Origin: UBA1926 sp002337215
GTDB taxonomy: Bacteria > Planctomycetota > Phycisphaerae > Phycisphaerales > UBA1924
Assembly: GCA_963973795.1 (NCBI GenBank)
Contig: CAXBAF010000002.1
Span: 124,001 to 188,000 of the forward strand
Direction of reading: 5' to 3'
DNA: 64,000 nucleotides
Below are positions 46,420 through 54,148 of this stretch, piece after piece. The position numbers were made by a program, and so were the translations under genes. Under the pieces are notes generated by a model that was not told the origin of the DNA, did not search any database, and saw only the letters and a program-made list of their open reading frames with translations. The first letter of the stretch is position 1, and each line of letters begins with the position of its first letter.

Positions 46420-47601
46420 ATGGCCAAGACGCTGACGACCGCGACGCACGAGTTTGAGAAACTGGACCGGTGCGGGGACCTCCCCCACCGCCCCCGGGTG
46501 CTCTTGGGCAAGATGGGCCTGGACGGGCACGACCGGGGGGTCAAGGTCATCGCGCGGGCGCTGCGGGACTCGGGGGCCCACGTCATCTACTCGGGGCTCT
46601 GGCAGACGCCCATGTCGCTCGCGATCTCGGCCCGCGACGAGGACTGCGATGTCATCGCGGCGAGCATGATGAGCAACAGCCACCTGACGCTGGGCCCCAA
46701 ACTGCTCGAGTCGCTGAAGACCGTTGGACGCAGGGATATCCCGGTGTACATGGGCGGGATTCTTCCCGCGGAGGACATCGAGACGCTGAAGGCAAAGGGC
46801 GTCGCGGCGTGCTTCCCGACGGGGACGGGTCTGATGGACATCGTCAACGCGGTGCGCGGGGCGACGGAATCGCACGCGGAGATGGTCCCGAGCGACAACG
46901 TGTCGGCACAGCTCGCCCGGGACATCAGCAGGCTGCACAACGACGGGGTGAGCCGCGCGGGGGCGAAGAAGCGCAGGCCGAAGCGGGTGATCGGCATCAC
47001 CGGCTCGCCCGGTGCGGGCAAGAGCACGCTGGTCGCGCAGCTCGTCGGGGAGTACACGAGGCGGGCGGAAGCGGGCGGCGAGGGCTCGTCGGCTGGTGGG
47101 CGCTGCGCGATCGTCGCCTTCGATCCCAAGAGCCCGATCACCGGGGGCGCGCTGCTGGGCGATCGGCTGCGGGTGGACTTCAACAATCTGGGCGAGAAGG
47201 TGTTCTATCGGTCGCTCGCGATCGGGGGCGAGGACTACCACGCGGTGGACGAGATCATCGAGCTCATCGGCGGGGCGTGCGAGGGCGACGACCCGCAGAC
47301 CGGCGCGTACGACACGGTGTTCGTCGAGACGGTCGGGGCCGGGCAGAACGAGGTGAAGATTCGCGATCATGTCGACAGGACGGCGGTCGTGCTGACGCCC
47401 GGCATGGGCGACGCGGTGCAGATGGACAAGGCGGGGATCCTCGAGATCGCGGACCTTTTCGTGTGCAACAAAGCGGACCACCCCGGCGAGAACGAGCTCG
47501 TGCGCGACCTCAAGGACATCGCGGGAAGCCGGAAGATTGTCGAGACGGTCGCGACGCGAGCGCAGGGTGTGCCCGAGCTGCTGGACATGCTGCTCGCGTG
47601 A
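46420..47601 (+). CDS. B12-binding domain fused to MeaB/ArgK-type GTPase
   Basis: A 393-residue fusion. Residues 25-150 are a methylmalonyl-CoA-mutase-type cobalamin domain with the DxHxxG signature (DGHDRG, His37) and GTGTGL downstream. Residues 188-393 are the MeaB-type G domain: Walker A GSPGAGKST at 195-203, DPKSPITGGALLGDRLR, ETVGAGQNEV (G3 region) and NKAD. The helical arm and dimerisation arm of typical MeaB (about 330 residues) are missing. IcmF proteins have B12, G domain and mutase in one chain; here the mutase part is absent and not found in the window. It may serve a separate mutase subunit as chaperone/editing factor. Confidence 0.88.
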   Translation: MAKTLTTATHEFEKLDRCGDLPHRPRVLLGKMGLDGHDRGVKVIARALRDSGAHVIYSGLWQTPMSLAISARDEDCDVIAASMMSNSHLTLGPKLLESLKTVGRRDIPVYMGGILPAEDIETLKAKGVAACFPTGTGLMDIVNAVRGATESHAEMVPSDNVSAQLARDISRLHNDGVSRAGAKKRRPKRVIGITGSPGAGKSTLVAQLVGEYTRRAEAGGEGSSAGGRCAIVAFDPKSPITGGALLGDRLRVDFNNLGEKVFYRSLAIGGEDYHAVDEIIELIGGACEGDDPQTGAYDTVFVETVGAGQNEVKIRDHVDRTAVVLTPGMGDAVQMDKAGILEIADLFVCNKADHPGENELVRDLKDIAGSRKIVETVATRAQGVPELLDMLLA

Positions 47602-47638
47602 ACGCGACCGCGGCCCGCCTGTCGGCCCGGGGCTTGCG

Positions 47639-49078
47639 CTACGAGAGCGCGGCGATCGCTCGGTTGTATGCGCCCTGGAAGCTCGCCGACGCGATGAGGT
47701 AGGCGGTGATGACTCCCAGCGGGATCCAGATCAGGTCGGCGGGTGCGCGGTCCTCAAGGAACACGGGGACCGGCGCACAGGCCGCCTCGATGCGTTCGCG
47801 TCGCGCCTGGCGCTGATCGACCGAGAGCACGGCCCATCGGGCGCGGGCCTCGGCCTCGACGCGCTGGGGGTAGCCGAACGGCCAGTAGCGGTAGTCTCGG
47901 GCGACCTTCTCGGCATTGCCCCAGGTGGGCCATTCGAGTGTCTGCTCGTCTTCCCACTCGGCGACGATCTCGTCGGCGATGGTCGCGAGCTGCTTGTGTT
48001 CGTCGTCGTAGGTCGCGGCGACGGCGCGGAGGTGGTGCGAGCCCACCAACGCACCGCCCACCATGCCGAGCGTGATGACGACCCCCGCGACGCATGCGGC
48101 GAATCGGCCCGTCGCCGGATCACCGAACCCTCGGTTGCCCAGGTAGACACCGGCACCGGCCGCGACGCCGACCGCCCAGGCGAGGACGCGCATCGTGTCC
48201 CCCGAATCCGCTCTCAAGAGCACCCACACGCTCGCGGCGAGAAGGCCGCTGAGCACACCGACCGCGTACCCCACGGGGATGCTGACGCGTTTGCGCCGGG
48301 GCCTGGCGATGAAATCGGGCCCCGCGTCTTCGTCGGACGGGCTCGTCTCTGTCGGATCATCCCCCGGCTCGGCCGGTTGACCGTCGGCGGAGCCGGATTC
48401 CGCGGCCTCCGGCGTTTCGGGCTCGTCCGCCGCGTGGAGTCGCTCACCGGTTTCGAGATTGGTCCCACAATGGACGCAGAGCATCGAGAACGGCGGGATG
48501 TCACCGCCGCAGACCGGGCAGGAGTCGCTTGTCGGAAATTCCGGGAGTCCGGGATCGGCGTCATCGGTCGGGCGCCGGGGCGACGGCGACGGCGACGGCG
48601 ACGGCGAGCGGGATTCCTCGTCGAGTTGGATCTCGATCCGGCTGTCGTTGTTGGTGGCAAGAGGCGGGGTGGGACGGTTCCCTGGGGAAGGTGACCCGAT
48701 CGCGGCGCGGAGTTCGTTGATGGCAGCGCGGAGCTCATCGATCGCGGCGGCGGAGGCCGGTGCGTCGGGGTTGGCCGATGGTCCGTGGACGCCCGATTCA
48801 CCGCTCACGCCGACGGGCTGTTCGCCGGTGGGCGGCTCGCTCGCCGGCGCATCGGCGGGGGACGACTGCGCGCGCTCGATGGCGCTGTCCATCGCGTCAC
48901 CCGTGGTGATGCCGGTCGCGGACAAACCACTGGACGACGCACGCGAGGCCTCGGCGCGGATGCGCTTGGCGACCCCGAGGCAGACGCGGCATGCGTACCG
49001 CCCCCGCTCGTCGACGACACGGTCGCGGTCCGAGCAATCCCGTCGGCAGAAGATGCAGATCTTCTCATGCGTCGTCAT
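47639..49078 (-). CDS. Zinc-finger membrane protein (paralogue 1)
   Basis: A 479-residue protein. The N-terminus has CIFCRRDCSDRDR and ACRVC (C-x2-C-x3-C...C-x2-C), a treble-clef-like zinc site. A long polar, Ser/Pro/Ala-rich linker follows with an SP-repeat, then a second ribbon (CPVCGGDIPPFSMLCVHCG). After an acidic linker there are four hydrophobic segments (about 245-265, 275-295, 305-330 and 455-475) with a helical domain between the third and fourth. No family is recognised. The N-terminal finger is shared with the next gene. The ATG at 49078 is preferred over the GTG two codons upstream. It might be a metal- or redox-linked membrane regulator. Confidence 0.7.
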   Translation of the reverse strand: MTTHEKICIFCRRDCSDRDRVVDERGRYACRVCLGVAKRIRAEASRASSSGLSATGITTGDAMDSAIERAQSSPADAPASEPPTGEQPVGVSGESGVHGPSANPDAPASAAAIDELRAAINELRAAIGSPSPGNRPTPPLATNNDSRIEIQLDEESRSPSPSPSPSPRRPTDDADPGLPEFPTSDSCPVCGGDIPPFSMLCVHCGTNLETGERLHAADEPETPEAAESGSADGQPAEPGDDPTETSPSDEDAGPDFIARPRRKRVSIPVGYAVGVLSGLLAASVWVLLRADSGDTMRVLAWAVGVAAGAGVYLGNRGFGDPATGRFAACVAGVVITLGMVGGALVGSHHLRAVAATYDDEHKQLATIADEIVAEWEDEQTLEWPTWGNAEKVARDYRYWPFGYPQRVEAEARARWAVLSVDQRQARRERIEAACAPVPVFLEDRAPADLIWIPLGVITAYLIASASFQGAYNRAIAALS

Positions 49079-49203
49079 GCGCACTTCTCATACGAAAACA
49101 GTAGTCTCGGGAACAGAACTCCGGGGCCCGCGCCTCGGACGCACCGACCCGGAGGCGAGGAGCGCCAACAACGCGACAGCCCGGCTCGGAGCCTTTGTTC
49201 GAA

Positions 49204-49983
49204 TCAGAAATCGCTCGAGAGCATCTCGGGGTTGTTGATCATCACCGCGGCGTAGCAGCCGATGTACGCGAGGACGGAGAGCCAGTAGTTGGCTTTCCAG
49301 CTGGTCCGCGTGCTCCCGACGATGCAGTAATAGAACGTGAACGCGAGCGCCGTCGGCAGCCCCAGGCAAGGGATGATGCTGCACAGCCCCATGATGCCCC
49401 ACTTCGAGTCGCCGTCCTGGAACGCGGCGACGATCATCATGATCCACGCGGCCAGCGTCCAGAGCGCCGCGACGCCGGCGAAGATGATGCCCATCTCGCC
49501 GAGCAGGGCCGATGCCGCGATCAGACCGATCGCGCCGAGCAGGCCGACGATGACGACCGTGTTCTCTCCGCCCAGGGAGATGCCGCCGCCGCCTGACGAC
49601 TTGTCCTTCTCGGCTTTCTGGACCCGCGTGAACACCCGTTTGCCCGACTGGGTATTGAAGCCGCACCCCATGCAGACGACCGCGTCGGGCATCATCGGGT
49701 GCTCGCACTTGGGGCATTTGGGCTGCTCGATCTCGCCCAACGCGATCTGACCCTCGGCGGATCTCGACGCCCAGTGCTCCATCATCCCGGCCCCGGTCGC
49801 CGCGCGCGCTGCGTCGGGGGCGGCTTTGGGGGCGGCGTCCGGTCGATCTCGCGTCGCGGACTTCTTGCCCGCCTGCTTCTTCTCGACGCAGGCTCGGCAG
49901 GCGTACTGCCCCTTGCCGTCCTTGATCCGGGGCCTGTCGGTGCAGTCTTCTCCGCAAATGATGCAGCGTTTTCCATCCGCCAT
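49204..49983 (-). CDS. Zinc-finger membrane protein (paralogue 2)
   Basis: A 259-residue protein. CIICGEDCTDRPR and ACRAC repeat the N-terminal zinc site of the neighbouring gene. A second zinc ribbon (CPKCEHPMMPDAVVCMGCG) follows at about 80-105, in the 'CGFNTQSGKR' style of planctomycete zinc ribbons. Four hydrophobic segments occupy the C-terminal half (from NTVVIVGLLGAIGLIAASALL on). The start ATG 49983 is the first Met before the zinc site. The two genes lie head-to-tail with 125 bases between them, suggesting a duplication followed by divergence. Confidence 0.75.
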   Translation of the reverse strand: MADGKRCIICGEDCTDRPRIKDGKGQYACRACVEKKQAGKKSATRDRPDAAPKAAPDAARAATGAGMMEHWASRSAEGQIALGEIEQPKCPKCEHPMMPDAVVCMGCGFNTQSGKRVFTRVQKAEKDKSSGGGGISLGGENTVVIVGLLGAIGLIAASALLGEMGIIFAGVAALWTLAAWIMMIVAAFQDGDSKWGIMGLCSIIPCLGLPTALAFTFYYCIVGSTRTSWKANYWLSVLAYIGCYAAVMINNPEMLSSDF

Positions 49984-50113
49984 CGGCGTGCCCCCTGATC
50001 TGCGACCGGACATGTCCCGCTCGGATCCGTCCCGGCCCCGCCCCCCGAGGGCCAGAACCTAACGACTTCGATGAATCTCCGCAATCAAAACGGCGAAAAA
50101 CACCCTCCTGACA

Positions 50114-50137
50114 GACCTGATAGATGTCGATCAGGTC
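50114..50137. promoter_or_regulatory. 24-base palindromic operator candidate upstream of the MATE gene
   Basis: GACCTGAT (50114-50121) and ATCAGGTC (50130-50137) form a perfect 8-bp inverted repeat with an 8-base spacer, 102 bases before the MATE start. It fits a dimeric repressor such as a TetR- or MarR-type protein. The flanking TCCTGA/TCAGGA partly extends the symmetry. Confidence 0.6.
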
Positions 50138-50238
50138 AGGACCGTGCGGGCGGGCCGCCGGAGCGTCCGCGGATTACTCAGATCGACCTGCGAGCGGGAT
50201 GACCGCCGTACCATCGCTGTTTCCGCGGAGACCCGTTT

Positions 50239-51897
50239 GTGATCAGCCGGACGCCGAACGACGAGACCAACCGAACGGCGGACCCCATGAGCGCGCGCGG
50301 AAACCCGGGACCGACCACCCAGCCGACACCCGCTGCAGAGACACACCTCCGCAAGCCGCAGGGGTTGACCGACGACGGGCGGTTCCGCGCGGGCCGGCTC
50401 GCGGGTCTCGGTATGGGCGCGGCGATCTGGACACTGTCGTGGCCAGTGATGATCGAATCGTTCCTGAACTCTCTGGTGGGGCTCACCGACACCGTCCTTG
50501 CGGCGGGGCTGGGCGTCGCCGAAGCGGACGCGATCGCGGGCGCGTCGTACATCATGTGGTTCATCGGGCTGGTGATCATGGCGGTGGGCGTCGGCGCGAC
50601 CGCGATGATCAGCCGGGCGGTCGGCGCAGGCCGGCTCGCGGCGGCGCGGGCGGTGCTGGGGCAATCGGTGCTCGTGGGGCTCATCGTCGGGGGGTTGACC
50701 GCGGCGGGCGTGGTCGCACTCGCCGGCCCCGTGGCGGGCGTGATGCGGATGACCGACGAGGCGACCGCCTCGTTCGTGACCTACATGCAGATCATCGCGT
50801 ACGGCGTGCCGGGCGCGTCGATGCTGTTCATCCTGACGGCGTGCGCGCGGGGCGCCGGCGACGCGCGGAGGCCGCTCTACGCGATGATCGCGCGGAACGT
50901 CGTGAATATCACCGTGAGCTTCCTGCTCAGCGGCGTGGATATCACGCGGACGAGCGTCGTGACGAATGCGGCGGGTATCGAGGAGGTGATCAACCGCACG
51001 ATCATCGCGAACCCGGCGTCGTTCGATCTGGGCATCCTCGGGATCGCGATCGGGACCGTCGCGGGCGATATCGTCGGGGCGATGATCCTGCTGGGCATGG
51101 CGCTGCGGGGTACGTGGGGCATCGCGCTGCTGCGTCGCCGGCTGGTGCCCCACTGGATCACGATCCGCAGACTCCTCAACCTGGGCTGGCCGAACTTCCT
51201 CGAGACCAGCGGGATGTGGTTCGGGAACTTCCTGTTGATCGTGATGGTGGGTGTGATCAGCGCCCAGGCCCTCGCGGCGGGCAAGAACGCGGGCCTGCTC
51301 GGGGCGCACATGATCGCGATCCGCATCGAGGCGATGAGCTTCCTCCCGGGTTTCGCGATGGGCACCGCCGCGGCGACGCTCGCGGGGCAGTACCTGGGCG
51401 CCCGCCGACCGGACATGGCAAGGAAGTCGATGCTGACGTGCGCTTCGATCGCCTCGGCGATCATGCTCGCGTTCGGGATCGCGTTCATCACCATCCCCAA
51501 GAACCTCGTCGGGGTGTTGAGCGCACAGCCCGAGCACCTTGAGACGACACCCACCCTCCTGTTCATCTGCGGCTGGGTGCAGGTACCGTTCGCGCTGGGC
51601 ATCGTCTTCCGCACCGCGATGCGGGGGGCGGGCGACGTCAAGGTCGTGATGGGGATGACCTGGATCTCGACCTACGCGATCCGTCTGCCGCTCGCGTTCC
51701 TGCTCAGCGGGGCGGACATCGTGCTGGGCGGGACCGACGCGTCGCCCTGGCTCGAGATCGCCAACCCGATGCCCGATGATTTCCCGATCCAGGGGCTCTG
51801 GGGGATGTGGATCGGCATGTGCACGGACCTCGTGCTCCGGGGGATGATCTTCACCGCCCGGTTTATCCAGGGCGGGTGGATGAAAGCCAAGGTCTAG
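50239..51897 (+). CDS. MATE family multidrug/cation efflux transporter
   Basis: A 552-residue polytopic protein with about twelve hydrophobic segments. MATE features include LNSLVGLTDTVLAAGLGVAEADA near the start (helix 1-2), GAGRLAAARAVLG, a RGAGDARRPLYAMI loop and the second-half counterpart RGAGDVKVVMGMT. These match the family's pseudo-symmetric halves. Substrate is not predictable; multidrug or flippase-like roles occur. GTG 50239 is taken; ATG 50287 is an alternative that removes 16 polar residues. A periplasmic or cytoplasmic 26-residue loop (GVDITRTSVVTNAAGIEEVI) is unusual. Confidence 0.92.
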   Translation: MISRTPNDETNRTADPMSARGNPGPTTQPTPAAETHLRKPQGLTDDGRFRAGRLAGLGMGAAIWTLSWPVMIESFLNSLVGLTDTVLAAGLGVAEADAIAGASYIMWFIGLVIMAVGVGATAMISRAVGAGRLAAARAVLGQSVLVGLIVGGLTAAGVVALAGPVAGVMRMTDEATASFVTYMQIIAYGVPGASMLFILTACARGAGDARRPLYAMIARNVVNITVSFLLSGVDITRTSVVTNAAGIEEVINRTIIANPASFDLGILGIAIGTVAGDIVGAMILLGMALRGTWGIALLRRRLVPHWITIRRLLNLGWPNFLETSGMWFGNFLLIVMVGVISAQALAAGKNAGLLGAHMIAIRIEAMSFLPGFAMGTAAATLAGQYLGARRPDMARKSMLTCASIASAIMLAFGIAFITIPKNLVGVLSAQPEHLETTPTLLFICGWVQVPFALGIVFRTAMRGAGDVKVVMGMTWISTYAIRLPLAFLLSGADIVLGGTDASPWLEIANPMPDDFPIQGLWGMWIGMCTDLVLRGMIFTARFIQGGWMKAKV

Positions 51898-51939
51898 CCG
51901 GCCGTGGGGTTTGGAGTCGCGTTCGTCATGCCCGTCGTG

Positions 51940-52803
51940 TCAGACAAGGCCCAGCGCGAAGAAGGCCGCCGTGAACACGAGGTCGGCGAAGATGATCGCG
52001 ACGACGGACTGGACCACGGTGTTGGTCGTCGCGTTGCCCACACCCGCGGCGCCTCCGGAGACGGCGAGCCCGTTGTAGCAGGCGATGAGGCCGATGAGCA
52101 TCCCGAAGACACCGCCCTTGATGAACCCCGAGAAAAAGTCGCTGAACTTCACCTGATCAACGAGGTTGCTGGTGAACGTCGCGTAGGGGATCTCGAGCAC
52201 GGTGACCGAGATGAGCATGGCGCACAGGATCGCCATCCCGCTGGCGATCACGCCCAGGGCGGTCATGCTCAGGATCGACGCGAGCACGCGGGGGACGACC
52301 AGGAACCGGATCGGGTTGAGCGCGTGGGCCTCGAGCGCCTCGATCTCTTCGCTGACGACCATCGTGCCGATCTCCGCGGCGATCGACGCGCCCGCGAACC
52401 CCGTCAACACAATGGCGCCGATGAGCGGTCCCAGCTCGCGGAGGACCGCGACCCCGATGATGTTGGCGATCAGCGGGCGCTGGCCGAACTCGTCGAGCGG
52501 GGGCGCAAGCTGGAGCGCGAGGATGAGCCCGACGACGCCCGAGACGAGCGAGACGATGAAGATCGAGCGGACACCGACGCGGACGATCTGTGACACGACC
52601 GCGGCCTTGCCGATGCGGACTTTTCTCCGCGTGGCGCCGCGCCAGATCCACGTCATGCTGTCGGCGAGAAGGTAGAACAGCCCCCCGATCTGATCGAGCG
52701 CGGTCATGACCTTCCGGCCGACGACGTCGAGGATCGGCGCGATCAGCAGGCCCCCCAGCGGGAGACCGGGCTTGCGGGCGGGCTGGGTGTCGTTGTCGGC
52801 CAT
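51940..52803 (-). CDS. mlaE: MlaE-type ABC transporter permease
   Basis: A 287-residue integral membrane protein of the MlaE/YrbE family that forms the permease of phospholipid (Mla/Mce) transporters. About five to six hydrophobic segments are present, with LRELGPLIGAIVLTGFAGASIAAEIGTM, the strongest family signature, and VVPRVLASILSMTAL. No mlaF ATPase or MlaD/Mce partner is adjacent. It is the last gene of a minus-strand unit that contains a STAS protein (mlaB is also a STAS protein in E. coli) and an RsbW-like kinase; the STAS stop is 19 bases upstream. Confidence 0.92.
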   Translation of the reverse strand: MADNDTQPARKPGLPLGGLLIAPILDVVGRKVMTALDQIGGLFYLLADSMTWIWRGATRRKVRIGKAAVVSQIVRVGVRSIFIVSLVSGVVGLILALQLAPPLDEFGQRPLIANIIGVAVLRELGPLIGAIVLTGFAGASIAAEIGTMVVSEEIEALEAHALNPIRFLVVPRVLASILSMTALGVIASGMAILCAMLISVTVLEIPYATFTSNLVDQVKFSDFFSGFIKGGVFGMLIGLIACYNGLAVSGGAAGVGNATTNTVVQSVVAIIFADLVFTAAFFALGLV

Positions 52804-52821
52804 CGGGGGCAGACTACCGCA

Positions 52822-53160
52822 TCAGAGGCCGGCGATGTCGTCGATGGTTGGCTCGATGTGGAAGAACTGATCGAGTCGTGCGATCTCGAAGATCGCGCGG
52901 ACCCGGTCGTTCATGCCGCACAGGATCATCTCGGTGCTGTTTCCCTTGGCGGTCCGCATGCACTCGACGAGTGTCGCGAGACCCGACGAATCCATGTACC
53001 CCACCTCTTTGAGGTTCACCACGAGCTTGATGGGCTTGCGGTCGTTGACCTCGCGCAGCGACGCGCGGAAGTCCGGCGAACGGCTCATGTCGATATCGCC
53101 CTCGGGCGACACGACCACCGCGTTGCCCCTGTTCTCGACCCCGATGTTCTGATCGCTCAT
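52822..53160 (-). CDS. STAS-domain anti-anti-sigma-factor-like protein
   Basis: A 112-residue protein of classical SpoIIAA/RsbV length. GYMDSSGLATLVECM contains the phosphorylation loop with Ser58/Ser59. It begins four bases inside the stop of the RsbW-like kinase (ATGA), so the two are translationally coupled. A partner-switch (kinase phosphorylates the STAS protein, a phosphatase reverses it) is expected from the family. The location directly upstream of mlaE also allows an MlaB-like role, binding the transporter. The two possibilities are not exclusive. Confidence 0.9.
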   Translation of the reverse strand: MSDQNIGVENRGNAVVVSPEGDIDMSRSPDFRASLREVNDRKPIKLVVNLKEVGYMDSSGLATLVECMRTAKGNSTEMILCGMNDRVRAIFEIARLDQFFHIEPTIDDIAGL

Positions 53161-53663
53161 TCGGCTTCTTCCCCCTGCGTCGCGCCGCCCGCGTTGTCCG
53201 AGGTCCCGGCGGTTGCGCCGGGTGTTCCCGGCGCGTGCTTGACCATCGTCAGACGCATCCCCTTGGTTTCACGCTTGCTGTATTGCACGTCGTCCATCAC
53301 CTCGCGGATGATGTGCACACCCAGCCCACCGGGGCGGATGTCGTCGAGATCCCGGCTCTTGAGCTGCTCGGGCTCGACCTGCCGCGCCTCGTCGTCGATC
53401 TGGAGGCGGAGCCCCCGGGGCTTGCCGTCGGTGTCGGTCGTCGCGGGCCAGAGGCGGATCCAGATCGGCTTGTCGGCCGCACGGTCGTAGCCGTGCCTGA
53501 TGATGTTGCAGAGCGCCTCATCGACCGCGAGGGCGATCTTCGAGCATTGGAGATCATCGAACCCGAGCCGTCGCGAGACGGAACTGACCAGTTCGCGCGC
53601 GCCGCTGAGGTAGATCGGGTCGCTGACGAGGCGGATCTCGATGTGAGGGTCGGTGGTCATCAT
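53157..53663 (-). CDS. RsbW-like anti-sigma serine kinase (GHKL ATPase)
   Basis: A 168-residue protein with the RsbW/SpoIIAB fold. The N-box is ALAVDEALCNIIRHGY (Glu and Asn conserved), the G1 region LQIDDEARQV is degenerate compared with DxGxG, and the ATP-lid glycines are in PGGLGVHII. It would phosphorylate a STAS protein, most plausibly its neighbour, and could also bind a sigma factor, but no sigma factor is in the window. The C-terminus has a 30-residue Gly/Ala/Glu-rich tail. The start at ATG 53663 is one of two consecutive Met codons. Confidence 0.88.
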   Translation of the reverse strand: MMTTDPHIEIRLVSDPIYLSGARELVSSVSRRLGFDDLQCSKIALAVDEALCNIIRHGYDRAADKPIWIRLWPATTDTDGKPRGLRLQIDDEARQVEPEQLKSRDLDDIRPGGLGVHIIREVMDDVQYSKRETKGMRLTMVKHAPGTPGATAGTSDNAGGATQGEEAE

Positions 53664-53695
53664 CGGGTGTTGCGAGAGTCGTCGGTCGGGCCGCG

Positions 53696-54046
53696 TCAGT
53701 TCTTGAGGGCCGGTTCCGGCGTTTCCGGCGATTCGTCGCTGGCGAGTCCATTGTCGGCCGCCCAGGCACGCCACCGCCGGACCGCGTTCGAGCGGGCCCA
53801 CCACGGGTCCGCGTAATGATACCCAAGGGTCTCCCCGGTGACCCGTTCCAGCGATCGGATCGCCAGCAGGCGGGCGCCCGGGTCGTTGCTCTCGAGTTGC
53901 TCGATCAGATCGGGCACCTTGCTCCGATCCCCCGATTCCCCTGCCTTGCTGATCGCCACGAGCCGGCTCGTCGGATCCGGGGAGTCGAATCCGCTCGGCG
54001 TCGAGGGGATGCATCCGCTGAGCGCAACCGTCATGATCGCCAGCAT
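53696..54046 (-). CDS. HEAT-repeat-like lipoprotein
   Basis: A 116-residue protein with a short signal peptide and lipobox ALSGC (Cys11), so it is expected to be lipidated. The mature part contains a HEAT-like helical pair (LVAISKAGESGDRSKVPDLIEQL, PGARLLAIRSLERVTG) and a C-terminal helix rich in Trp (PWWARSNAVRRWRAW). The start ATG 54046 gives the lipobox a minimal n-region; the frame is open further upstream but runs towards guaA's promoter. It is the first gene before the RsbW-like kinase, 33 bases apart, so it is probably part of the same transcript. Function unknown. Confidence 0.65.
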   Translation of the reverse strand: MLAIMTVALSGCIPSTPSGFDSPDPTSRLVAISKAGESGDRSKVPDLIEQLESNDPGARLLAIRSLERVTGETLGYHYADPWWARSNAVRRWRAWAADNGLASDESPETPEPALKN

Positions 54047-54148
54047 CGACCCGACGAATCGGTTTGCGTATCGTCCCCATTCCCCCCCGCCGGCTCCCGA
54101 GCAGCAGGCATCGGCAGAGCATGGGCGGGACGCACGGACGAGGACGCG

